The translations under genes were made by a program, and so were the position numbers. The notes under the pieces were generated by a model. The model did not search any database, was not told the origin of the DNA, and worked only from the letters and a program-made list of their open reading frames with translations. Of a DNA stretch of 55,782 nucleotides, positions 44,096 through 52,894 are shown piece by piece (positions within the stretch are counted from its first letter, which is position 1; each line of letters starts with the position of its first letter). Source of the DNA: Flavobacteriales bacterium (GTDB lineage Bacteria; Bacteroidota; Bacteroidia; Flavobacteriales; ECT2AJA-044). The stretch spans positions 1-55,782 of the forward strand of contig JAGWBA010000021.1 in assembly GCA_021296215.1 (NCBI GenBank), in the 5' to 3' direction.

Positions 44096-45748
44096 TCAAG
44101 AGTGGCAATCGATACAATCAAAACGTTTTATCTTATAGATTATGATGTCGCTATTCTCCTCCGGCTTGTGGCAGGCGTCGCATTTGATCTGTGCGTGTCG
44201 GCCTTCGAGAATGAACTGCGTACTGTCGTGATCGAATTTGGCAATGGGCCAGTCGGTAGCAATAGCATGGCATCGAGCGCAATCACTCGAACTTTCGGGG
44301 GTGTCGAATTGAGCTCCGTGGGCGATTCGTCGGAATGGCACTCGGTGCAGGCTTTATCGCGTCCTTTGAATTGTTGAGTATCCCAATCTTCACTAAAATG
44401 GCAAGCGCGGCAATCGGCCGAACCGTGAACGCCTTCGAGGGGCCAATCGGTTCTGCTGTGGTCGAAGGTGATGGATGTCCAAGTATCGTTGTTGTGACAT
44501 TCGGTGCAGCCGTTCATCGAGCCGAAAGGCTCATCCATATATCCCTCGTGAATATTGTCGTGGCAAGCGACGCAGCTCTCCGATTCGAGGGTGAAATACC
44601 ACCGCTGTTCCTCGCTGGGCTTGTGGCACGCAAAGCAAGGCGTGGCGAGGTGTGCGCCTTCGTGGGGGTAGTCCGATTCTTGGTGATCCGATAAGCCGAA
44701 AGAGCTGAACGAAAATTCATGCTGCAGATCGTGGCACTGATCGCAGTCGGTAACCAAGCCTTCGATGGAAGTAAAATCACCTTCGTGGTAGTCCTCGTGG
44801 CAGTCGGTACAGTTATCGAATGGTATTGGCTGAGAATAATCGCCCGATGTGTGACTATCGGCGCACGATACCTGTTGGTGTTGGCCTTCGAGCGGAAAAT
44901 GAGTGAGGCCGTGATCGAACCTGTTTCCGGCCCGCAGTTGGCTCCAGCCGTTTACCGAGTGGCAATCGGTACAGGCAATTCCGAAGCGCCCATCGTGCTC
45001 ATCTTCGTGGCAGTCGGTGCAATTCGCAAAGGCAACCCCAGCGAATTCTTGAAACGCTTGACCATTGCGCCGGGTTTCGCGGTGGCATTCAATGTAATCT
45101 ACCTCGGTATGCCTTGCCCTCGAGCTGAAACGGCGTTTGTCCGTGATCGAAATACTCAGCCCCTTCGAAAGTGTCAAAGCTGTGGCACGAAACACAATCT
45201 TCGGCGAGGGTTCCCCAATGTTGATCGGCATGGCAGGTCAAACACGCTTCTTGCAGTCCAATGAACGTTTCGCTGCGCTTAGCGATCTCTTTATCCGCGA
45301 TATTATCGGCGGTATGGCAATCGCGACACGCGATGCGTCCGTGCTCTCCCTCGAGCGTATAGCCGGTCCGGTCGTGTTCAAACGCCTCTTCATCGAACCG
45401 AGTAGCGTCGAAGGCTCTACCGTGATGTTCGCTGTGGCAGTCGATGCACGATTACTTCTTTACATCTGAATAGGCGTGATACCCGCGATCCGCCGAAATG
45501 AGCGTTTGGATTTCCTTGTGGCAATCGAGGCATTTTTGCTCGGAGATCTTATTTCCAATATCGTGGCACTTGGTGCAATTCGATATCCCTTCCAAGTCGG
45601 CGTGCGCGGTTGAAAGCTTACCCGGCGAGAATTGAGCCAATGAAGAAAGCGACAACAGAAGCAACAGCAGCGGAATATTCGATTGTATCCTAATCCTGTT
45701 TTTATGTAGCTGTAGCTCATTAACTATAATTCTTCTCCCCCCGGTCAT
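44096..45748 (-). pseudogene. Multihaem c-type cytochrome (20 ancestral haem sites), stop, two frameshifts, two lost haem cysteines
   Basis: ATG 45748 opens a signal-anchor-like start (SNIPLLLLLLSLSSLAQF) and the first haem sites NCTKCHD and KCLDCHK. Then TAA at 45452-45454 interrupts (DVKK-stop-SCIDCH). A one-base insertion at about 45112 moves the frame, and a one-base loss near 44320 moves it back. Reassembled, 20 CxxCH positions are recognisable, in units such as CTDCHEDxHDGxF. Two sites are dead: CIECH became YIECH (codon 45094-45096) and CADCH became CADSH (codon 44854-44856). It ends RFDCIDCHS-stop at 44096. Stop, shifts and active-site substitutions together show loss of function, not recoding. 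Confidence 0.88.
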
Positions 45749-45752
45749 CACG

Positions 45753-47086
45753 CTAATTTCGGTACTTCTTAACGATCTTACCGAATTTCTTTTCGACATC
45801 GATACCGGCGTTCTTCAAAAAATCGATCGGCAATTCTCCGCCGATGAAGATGTAGACCAAATCGTTCTCCAGATATCGCTCCGTTCCGTCGGCCGTTTTC
45901 AAGGTTACCGAATCGGGCTTGATCTCCGTAACATTCGAGGAGTAAAGCACCTCAATTTCTTCCGCTTCCAACGCCGCTTCGAGTTTTTCTTGATTTCCGG
46001 GCTTTATTCGTCCAAATTGATCTTTGCGGTACGAAATACAGACATGGTTTCGATCCTTGAGCAACAAGGCCGACTCCACGGCAGAATCACCTCCACCGAC
46101 CACGAGTATTTTATTATCCTCGATCAATTCCGGGTCGAGCAACCGATACGCGACCTTGGTCGAAACCTCATCCGGAACCTCCAATTTACGCGGGGTACCT
46201 CGCCGTCCAATGGCTATGAGCACTTGATCGGCAAAAACCGGATCTCGTTCCGCAATTTCTCAAGTATATGCGCCTGCGGCGCGATGAATGGCATCGACCT
46301 TATGCCGTTCGCGCACCTCGATGTTGTGCTTTTCGATCGCATCGGTCCAAATATCCAATAGCTCATGCTTGCCGGTATTGACCAACTTCACAGGCCCGTA
46401 CAGTGGAAGGTCCATCGGCCGGGTCATGACCACTTTTTGTTGCGGAAAAGTAAATACCGTTCCGCCGAGCGAGCCTTGTTCGAGGATCACAGCTTTCATA
46501 CCCAGGCATTTGGCCTCGAGCGCGGCGGCGATTCCGGCCGGACCCGCACCTACGATGGCCAGATCAACTTCGACTTCGGATTGCTCTGGTCTGTTATTGT
46601 GCGCCGTTCTAACGGCCTGTATTCCCTGTTCCGCGCTGTTCTTTATAAGGCCCATTCCACCCAATTCCCCGGCAATATAGATCCCCGGCACATTGGTCTC
46701 ATAATCGGGCTTTACATGGGGCAAGTCAACACCCCGCTTTTCAGTGCCGATTCGCACTGAAATGGCTTCGACCGGACAGGCGTGAAAGCACGTTCCGTGA
46801 CCAATGCACGCGGTGGCGTTGATCACCGTTGCCTTTCCGTTGATAAGCCAAAGAATATCCTGCTCGGGGTAAGCTCGTACGCAAGCACCACTTCCAATAC
46901 AGCTACAGCGATTGAGGTCGATGTACGGATGAAGGGACACGGGTTCGAATCGGCCCGATTCCTTCGCTTTGTTCATTTTATCGCGAACTTCGGCCGATTT
47001 TCGTTTTCCCTTGCGCACATAGACCGCAACTACTATGATGACGAATAAGAAAGTAAGACCATATGTTATGACTTCCTCGAGAGCAT
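45753..47086 (-). pseudogene. Membrane-anchored ferredoxin/FAD-NAD(P) oxidoreductase, opal stop and start-region frameshift
   Basis: The body reads: a hydrophobic N-terminal span (YGLTFLFVIIVVAVYVRKG), two ferredoxin-type clusters, then a pyridine-nucleotide-disulphide-oxidoreductase fold with FAD motif VDLAIVGAGPAGIAAALEA and NAD(P) motif KILVVGGGDSAVESALLL. Lesions: the ATG (47086, sharing bases with the preceding stop) is out of frame with the span, requiring a one-base shift near 47075-47083. In the first cluster CVRACPE has become CVRAYPE (codon 46869-46871). TGA at 46260-46262 interrupts GAYT-stop-EIAERDPVFADQV in the same frame. The second cluster (CIGHGTCFHACPVEAI) is intact. It would have passed electrons from NAD(P)H towards the membrane cytochrome. 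Confidence 0.85.
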
Positions 47087-47721
47087 TAAAAGATCCATTT
47101 ATAACCCAAGGCCAGAGTTACCCCAATGTGGATGACGACGATCACCAACATGATCAACACAAAGGGCCGGTGTACGATATGCCAATAGCCAAACCATTTG
47201 TACATGGTCTTGATTCGGCGCATGCCGGCCTCTGATGCGTCGACGTCGGTTTCAATTTCTTGAAGTGATTTGGTTCGACTCGAAACCGACTTGGGAATTT
47301 GCAAGTATAAGTAGCGGCCCACTACCCCGCTGAGCACTATCGCCGTCATGCTCCAAAAGGCAACGGAAACGATTCCGCCAAACTTGAAGGTAGTGTGAAA
47401 AAGCACGAGTATGGGCCCAAGAGTGCACAAAAATATATGGAACTCGAGCAGGTATTTCAGACGGATGTATCGGTCCAGATAGCCATACATTTTTGCCGTG
47501 ATGTACATGACCACTCCAAATAAGATCATCGATGTGCCTATGATACCAAGGCCGTGCCCAAGTATACCGGAAGCTTTTTACCAATCGTACCGCGGATGGT
47601 AAAACCGCTCTTCAAGAGGCAGCGAATAGAAGTCCCATCCAACCCAGAATAAATAAGCCGTTGCGGCCACTGTAATGGCCGACATGATCAATATGTAAAA
47701 AGTGTGCTGTGCTCTTTTCAA
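47086..47721 (-). pseudogene. Membrane b-type cytochrome-like protein, ochre stop
   Basis: About 211 codons with four hydrophobic segments. The frame starts at TTG 47721 (MKRAQHTFYILIMSAITVAA), runs to FYHPRYDW, meets TAA at 47578-47580, and continues KASGILGHGLGIIGTSMILF. Histidines placed in or at the ends of helices (LEFHIFLCTLGPILVLFHTTF, YWHIVHRPFVLIMLVIVVIHIG) are candidate haem b ligands. A leucine codon (TTA to TAA) is the likely ancestor of the stop. The gene shares its stop with the start of the oxidoreductase gene. First gene of the module; it probably linked the oxidoreductase or quinones to the periplasmic cytochromes. Confidence 0.78.
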
Positions 47722-47892
47722 AATCCCAATGATCGATATTCATTGAACGACCGAAAGATGGGGTTTTGTATGAAACTACGCAATGACGAATGTTCTGAGG
47801 TGGTTGGTTGGTTGGTTGGATAAGAAAGTTAATGGCTAATGGAAGTAACCGACGGCTAGGAGTTGTTTGGTTAAGCTCATGTTGCTTATGGC
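47722..47892. repeat. Gap with GGTT run and TTATGGCCTATAGC tandem repeat
   Basis: GGTT is repeated four times at 47802-47818. AAGAAAGTTAATGGCTAATGG follows (47822-47842), a copy of the word at 14960 and 55664. TTATGGCCTATAGC occurs twice in tandem from 47886 and runs into the 3' end of the next gene, supplying its last codons. Confidence 0.55.
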
Positions 47893-49962
47893 CTATAGCT
47901 TATGGCCTATAGCCTGTGGAACCTCGAACTCCTCGGTAGGAAGCTGGCACGCCCCTTCTTCGCAGAGGTAGAACAGCGTTTTGCCGTCGACGAAACGCCC
48001 CGTAAGGAGTGGTAATTTGGAGGGCGATACGCTTCCGGCCGAGAGGCCGAAAGGAAAATAATGAGCATCGATCTGCTTTCGCATATTCAGGGCCTGCGGC
48101 CCGATGACCACCACCTCGTAAAATGGCCCTAGCTCGTTGAGGTAGAGCGACAGCCAATTGGAGTAGCCTTCGCCGTAGTGTTCCATTTGGGGCTCCACGG
48201 CATTAAGCATTTGGCGGGCGGTGTCGCGATAGCTACGGCGATCGTAGTGGAATCCGAGTCGGTACAACTGATGCGCCATGACGGAATTCGACGCGGGGAT
48301 CACGTTGTCCGAAGTTTCCATACTCCGCACCACAAGTGCTTCACCGTTGTTCGATGTGTAGTAGAACATCCCCCGCTCATCGGAGAAAAAGTGATCGAAA
48401 CAGTACAAGGCCCATTGATGCGCCTGCTGCAGATACCGCTCGTCAAAGGTGCATTCATACAGATCGAGGTAAGCCTTGATCGAGAGGGCGTAGTCGTCCA
48501 GAAAACCATCGATGCTGCTTTTGCCCTGCTTGTACGACCGCATGAGTCCGCCCGCATCGGTTCCCTGCTGCTCCAGCATCCATCTGGCCGTTCGCCGCGC
48601 CTGCTCCAAATATTCCGACTTGTCGAATGTGCGGTAAGCCGCCGCCAAACCACTCACCATAAGCGCATTCCAAGAGGTCAGGGATTTATCGTCGAGCCCC
48701 GGCCGCTCGCGTTTTGAGCGCGCCTTCAATAGTTTCGGGAGCACCTCCTCGCGAAGTTGCTTGTGCTCCGGCGAATCGTTGGTCCGGTGCAGAATGTATT
48801 TTCCTTCCCACTGCGCCTGCGGCGCGATGTTATAATAGTCGGTAAATTCAGCCCACCGTTCGGGCCGAACCACATGGCGGAGCTCCTCTTCGGTCCACGT
48901 GTAAAATGCACCCTCTTCCCCTTCACTGTCGGCATCGAGGGCACTGTAAAAACTCCCACTGGACTCATCGTACATTTCGCGCATCGCAAACTCGATACTC
49001 TGATGAACCGCCTCGGCATACAGAGGATCGGCCTGCTGCCGGAAAGCTATGCTGTATAGTTCGATCAGCTGACCGTTGTCGTAAAGCATCTTCTCGAAGT
49101 GCGGGATCTTCCATTCGGGATCAGTGGCATAGCGGGCCCATCCACCTCCGACCTGGTCGTAGATGCCGCTCAACACCATTTTTCGCAAGGTGTGGTGAAC
49201 GTGTTTCACCACAGCCGAATCGTTCTGCCGCACACCGTAGCGCAATAGAAATTCATAGTTGGTCGGCATTGGAAACTTCGGCGCTCTATCGGGTCCACCC
49301 CGCTGCAGATCGAATCCTTTTTTCCAATTCTCTACGATCGAATCCACGAATTCCGCTTTGGGCTTAAGTGGGTCTTTGGGGCGCTCAATGAGTTCCATCA
49401 TCTGGACACCTTCTGTGAGACGAACGGCATACTCCTCGGCCTTTTCGGGTTCGTTGGCCCAGAGCGCAGCTACCTGCTCCAGCGAATGCACCCACTGGTG
49501 TTTGGGGAAGTAAGTCCCGCCCCAAATGGGCCGCCCGTCCGGCAGGGTCACACAATTCAACGGCCATCCTCCGCGCCGGGTCATCAGCTGTACGGCATTC
49601 ATGTAGATCTGATCCACATCCGGACGCTCCTCGCGATCGACCTTGATGCAGATATAGTGCTCGTTCATCACCTCGGCCACATCTTCATCTTCAAAGCTTT
49701 CGCGTTCCATGACGTGGCACCAGTGACAGCTGCTGTACCCGACAGAGATCAGCAACAGTTTGTTTTCCTTCTTTGCCTTTTCAAGAGTCTCAGGGGTCCA
49801 AGGGTGCCAGTCGACCGGATTATGAGCATGTTGCAGGAGATAGGGCGATGTCTCGTTTATGAGGGCATTGGTGTGTGCGTGGTCATTTTTCTCGGACATA
49901 CAAGAGCAGATTATTAGAAAGCCGGTGTAAAGGAATAGCCTGATGAAGCGGGTAAAGTTCAC
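47893..49962 (-). CDS. yyaL: Thioredoxin-fold/six-hairpin glycosidase-like protein (YyaL, DUF255 family), lipoprotein
   Basis: A protein of about 689 residues. The N-terminal thioredoxin-like DUF255 domain has [11 protein letters not shown] and [18 protein letters not shown]-type CxxC (SSCHWCH) with [10 protein letters not shown]. The remainder is an alpha/alpha-toroid (N-acylglucosamine epimerase/cellobiose-epimerase fold), with [30 protein letters not shown] and [12 protein letters not shown]. In-frame starts are TTG 49983 or GTG 49962. The latter gives a good lipoprotein signal ([14 protein letters not shown]). The function of this conserved family (human SPATA20 relative) is unknown. The gene is undamaged although flanked by broken genes. 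Its C-terminus (AIGHKL) is encoded by an intergenic repeat. Confidence 0.85.
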   Translation of the reverse strand: MNFTRFIRLFLYTGFLIICSCMSEKNDHAHTNALINETSPYLLQHAHNPVDWHPWTPETLEKAKKENKLLLISVGYSSCHWCHVMERESFEDEDVAEVMNEHYICIKVDREERPDVDQIYMNAVQLMTRRGGWPLNCVTLPDGRPIWGGTYFPKHQWVHSLEQVAALWANEPEKAEEYAVRLTEGVQMMELIERPKDPLKPKAEFVDSIVENWKKGFDLQRGGPDRAPKFPMPTNYEFLLRYGVRQNDSAVVKHVHHTLRKMVLSGIYDQVGGGWARYATDPEWKIPHFEKMLYDNGQLIELYSIAFRQQADPLYAEAVHQSIEFAMREMYDESSGSFYSALDADSEGEEGAFYTWTEEELRHVVRPERWAEFTDYYNIAPQAQWEGKYILHRTNDSPEHKQLREEVLPKLLKARSKRERPGLDDKSLTSWNALMVSGLAAAYRTFDKSEYLEQARRTARWMLEQQGTDAGGLMRSYKQGKSSIDGFLDDYALSIKAYLDLYECTFDERYLQQAHQWALYCFDHFFSDERGMFYYTSNNGEALVVRSMETSDNVIPASNSVMAHQLYRLGFHYDRRSYRDTARQMLNAVEPQMEHYGEGYSNWLSLYLNELGPFYEVVVIGPQALNMRKQIDAHYFPFGLSAGSVSPSKLPLLTGRFVDGKTLFYLCEEGACQLPTEEFEVPQAIGHKL

Positions 49963-49983
49963 ATTCTTCAAGGTACGAATCAA

Positions 49984-50288
49984 CTTGGTTGATTGGTTGA
50001 ATAGTTCATGGAAAAACGCAGCACTGCAGCCCCGGGTTTAACCCCGGGGGTCCATGAGGTGAAACCTTGTACACGATTACCCAACGCACGATCCTTTGGC
50101 ACCGGGTTTTAACCAGGGGGTTTAAAAGCTCAATTGTAAAACGGAATTTCGGACCTTGTTTTCTGACCCGAAGAACCTGAAGCTGAATCCAAAGCAACTA
50201 AGAACTCAACACTAAGAACTCCATAACACTGCCTTAACACTCCAAAAATCTTAGAGTTGCAGCAATTATCCGCATTTGCGGTCAACCT
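49984..50288. repeat. Gene-free divergent gap with REP-like palindromes
   Basis: No gene. TTGGTTGATTGGTTG at 49986-50000, GTTCATGG at 50004. A REP-like palindrome CCCCGGGTT...AACCCCGGGG lies at 50030-50049, with a decayed copy ACCGGGTTTTAACCAGGGG at 50101-50119. ACTAAGAACTCAACACTAAGAACTCC is near 50199-50222. Both flanking genes face away, so promoters must lie here, but no clean TAnnTTTG is visible. Confidence 0.55.
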
Positions 50289-52251
50289 ATGGAGACCTTC
50301 TATCTTTTGATCGTTGTGGTGCTCGTTGGACTTGCGGCTACGGATTTAGTCGTTGGAGTCAGCAACGATGCCGTGAACTTCCTAGATTCCGCTATTGGCT
50401 CCAAAGTAGCCACGTACAAAATCATTATGATCGTAGCCGGTGCGGGTATCTTTATCGGGGCTACCTTCAGCAGCGGCATGATGGAGATCGCTCGGAAAGG
50501 GATCTTCAACCCTCAGTATTTCAGTTTTGCGGAGATCATGATCCTTTTCGCCGCAGTGATGATCACGGATATCCTCCTGCTCGATTTCTTTAGCACCTTC
50601 GGATTACCGACCTCGACAATTGATCAAAGGGATCAAAGGGGCCGGCTTCGTCAGCGGAGATAGCATCCATTGGATAGGAGACAACGCTCTGATACTCATT
50701 GGTGCTTCTCTGGTTTTTTGGGCCGGAATCTTTCAATTGTTGATCGCCTTTGGAATTAACATCCTCAAATGGATCGTGATGTTCGGCACCTTTTCGTTCG
50801 CCATGGCCTTCTCCGGAAACGACCTAGTGAACTTCATTGGAGTACCCATTGCCGGACTCGAGAGCTACCTTATCCGGAAAGACTCCGGTGTGCCGGCCAA
50901 TGAATTTATGATGAACGTACTTTCAGAACCGGTGCGCACAAATACTTGGTGGTTGCTTGCGGCCGGATTCATCATGGTGGTTACGTTATGGTCTTCAAAA
51001 AAGGCCCGTACCGTGGTTGAAACACAAGTCGATTTGGGTCGACAAGCGGCCGGAGACGAGCGCTTTGAACCAACCGCTTTAGCTCGTGCATTGGTCCGGA
51101 GTGGGCGCGTGATAGGGTCATCCTTGTAGAGTCTGCTTCCGCGAACGACACGTCGGAAGATCAACGTGAGCTATAGACCCGTTGGGGTACCGGAGGATCC
51201 CGAAGTGGCTTTTGATCTGGTTCGCGCATCGGTAAATTTGACCGTTGCCGCCATGCTCATCTCCTTTGCGACCAATTTAAAGCTCCCCCTTTCGACCACA
51301 TACGTGAGTTTTATGGTGGCCATGGGTGCTTCGCTGGCCCATAGAGCCCGGGATTGCGAAAGTGCCGTTTACCGCGTAAGCGGGGTGGTGAACGTCGTGG
51401 CCGGATGGTTCATAACGGTCGGAGTTGCGTTTGCCGTGGCTGCTTTGTTCGCGTACATCATACACAAAGCCCATATGACCGGTCTCTTTGGATTAATTCT
51501 GGTCGTGGGGTTCATCCTCTTCCGAAGTTACGCCTACCACCGAAAGTCTTCAAGCAGGAAAAAAGCAAAGGGCTCACTCGTGGCCTTGGCCGATAAACCG
51601 GAGTTTGAAGTCCGCCAGATGATCGCGCAAAATGTGACGCAAATGCTGAACCTGAGTCTCGAAGCAACGGAAAGCACCTTCGATGCCGTGTTCAAGGAAG
51701 GTCGCGATTCGGTCAATTCGGCGATGAAACGGGTCGATAAATACAACGACGAAAGCAGTCGAATGAATACCGATTTCTATCGCTTTTTGCGAAAGGAGAA
51801 GGAATCGGACCGCGAACTTCAACAAGGCTTGCTCAAAGTTCTCGATCACTATCAGGATGTGGTGCGAAGTGTGAAATTCATGCTTCAGAGTATCGACGCA
51901 CATTTGGCCAACAGCCACGCCCCATTCCGCGAAGGACAGGTGGCTCACCTCATGAACTTGTGGCACGGCCGGAAGATCATGGTCGAGAAGGTCAATGCGA
52001 ATTTGCCTGGATCGGACGAGCTGGTTCAGGAGGAGCTGCGCATTAAAAAGAAAACTTTGATGGCGAAGGTCGATGAATACCTGGCCGAACAATTCGAGCG
52101 CGCATCTACGGGTGCCGTGAGTCAGCGAAATCACGAACTCTACATCCTCTTGGTTCAGGAAATGAAGGACCTAGTGGCCGTTACCCCACGCTTCGTGAAG
52201 GCCATGAACAAGGTCGAGGTCAAATCAGCTTCTTCGGGATCCCCGCAATAA
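50289..52251 (+). pseudogene. PiT-family phosphate transporter with PhoU-like tail, internal deletion and amber stop
   Basis: Low-affinity inorganic phosphate permease of the Bacteroidota PiT-PhoU type. The first signature GVSNDAVNFLDSAIGSKVA and later SGNDLVNFIGVPIAG are the paired PiT motifs. After FGLPTST (about codon 110) the sequence jumps, out of frame at about 50620, to IKGIKGAGFVSG. Around 100 residues of the central helices appear deleted, judging by the usual length of about 750. The second segment then meets TAG at 51127-51129 (VIGSSL-stop-SLLPRTTRRKINVSYRPVG) and continues in the same frame to LVRASVNLTVAAMLISFATN and a C-terminal PhoU-like helical domain (about the last 220 residues). 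SLAHRARDCESAVYRVSG departs from the usual SLADRAWGRESAVYR. Overlaps tsaB tail-to-tail by 32 bases. Confidence 0.85.
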
Positions 52252-52894
52252 AATCCTTAAGGTAGAACGGCTCAAAATACGCCACATCCTCGAAGCGCTT
52301 GGCCCTAAAGGCCGCTTCGCCCAACGCCACCATGTCGCGCGCACTTGGAAACTGCTGATGCACGTCGGGCCGTAGGCCCAGAGTCACCTCCCTCAATTTA
52401 TCGGCTCCATCACCCACCAGCATGAAAGGCTCCAAGCCCATAAAAGTGCTCTCGTCCACGACCAGCGCCTCAATCTCGGACAGCGGGTGCCGGTCGCTGT
52501 CGAAAGTCTGGCCATATACCTCCATCCGCCGAGCATCGATTACCGTAACGATCTTTTTATCGGGAGCGGCCTCAACGGCCGGATGATGGGCTAGGACGGC
52601 GTTTGTGGTCATCGAGATCAAGGGGATGTCAAGCGCAAAACAGAGCCCTTTGGCAGCGGAAACGCCGATGCGCAAGCCCGTATAGCTGCCCGGGCCCTTA
52701 CTCACACAAACACCTTGGAGGTCGCGGGGCTGCAGGTCGTTTCGCTTTAAAACGCGGTCGATGAACAGATGAAGATTCTCGCCATGCGAATACCCTTCGT
52801 TAGCCTGTTCTTCGAGATCGATGAGTGATCCATCGCGCCCTAGAGCCACGGAACAATTGCGGGTGGCGGTCTCCAAATGGAGCAGCAACGCCAT
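52220..52894 (-). CDS. tsaB: tRNA threonylcarbamoyladenosine biosynthesis protein TsaB
   Basis: Scaffold partner of TsaD in t6A37 modification of ANN-decoding tRNAs. The 224-residue ASKHA-fold protein begins MALLLHLETATRNCSVALGRD and has the signature VSKGPGSYTGLRIGVSAAKGL (about 67-87). The C-terminal half is the usual variable part. The start shares one base with the hlyD stop (TAATG). Frame intact. Confidence 0.92.
   Translation of the reverse strand: MALLLHLETATRNCSVALGRDGSLIDLEEQANEGYSHGENLHLFIDRVLKRNDLQPRDLQGVCVSKGPGSYTGLRIGVSAAKGLCFALDIPLISMTTNAVLAHHPAVEAAPDKKIVTVIDARRMEVYGQTFDSDRHPLSEIEALVVDESTFMGLEPFMLVGDGADKLREVTLGLRPDVHQQFPSARDMVALGEAAFRAKRFEDVAYFEPFYLKDFIAGIPKKLI

Noticed and set aside
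43913-45469. Plus-strand frames opposite the cytochrome genes (for example 44719-45264)
   Set aside because: Lack of stops on this strand follows from repeated CxxCH codons; the peptides are valine- and alanine-rich with no recognisable domain.
39876-47580. Stop codons as selenocysteine, pyrrolysine or a reassigned genetic code
   Set aside because: TAA, TAG and TGA all occur, with frameshifts and lost cysteines. Intact genes around use all three as normal stops. No SECIS-like or tRNA-Sec feature is seen.
47252-47584. Alternative 110-codon frame over the b-type cytochrome gene
   Set aside because: The other frame gives membrane helices with placed histidines; this one is a shifted shadow.
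37215-47721. Sequencing or assembly error as the whole explanation
   Set aside because: The coding genes from 2958 to 37111 and yyaL, tsaB, hlyD and tolC are clean, whereas lesions cluster in one functional module and include missense losses of metal ligands. Single sites could still be errors.
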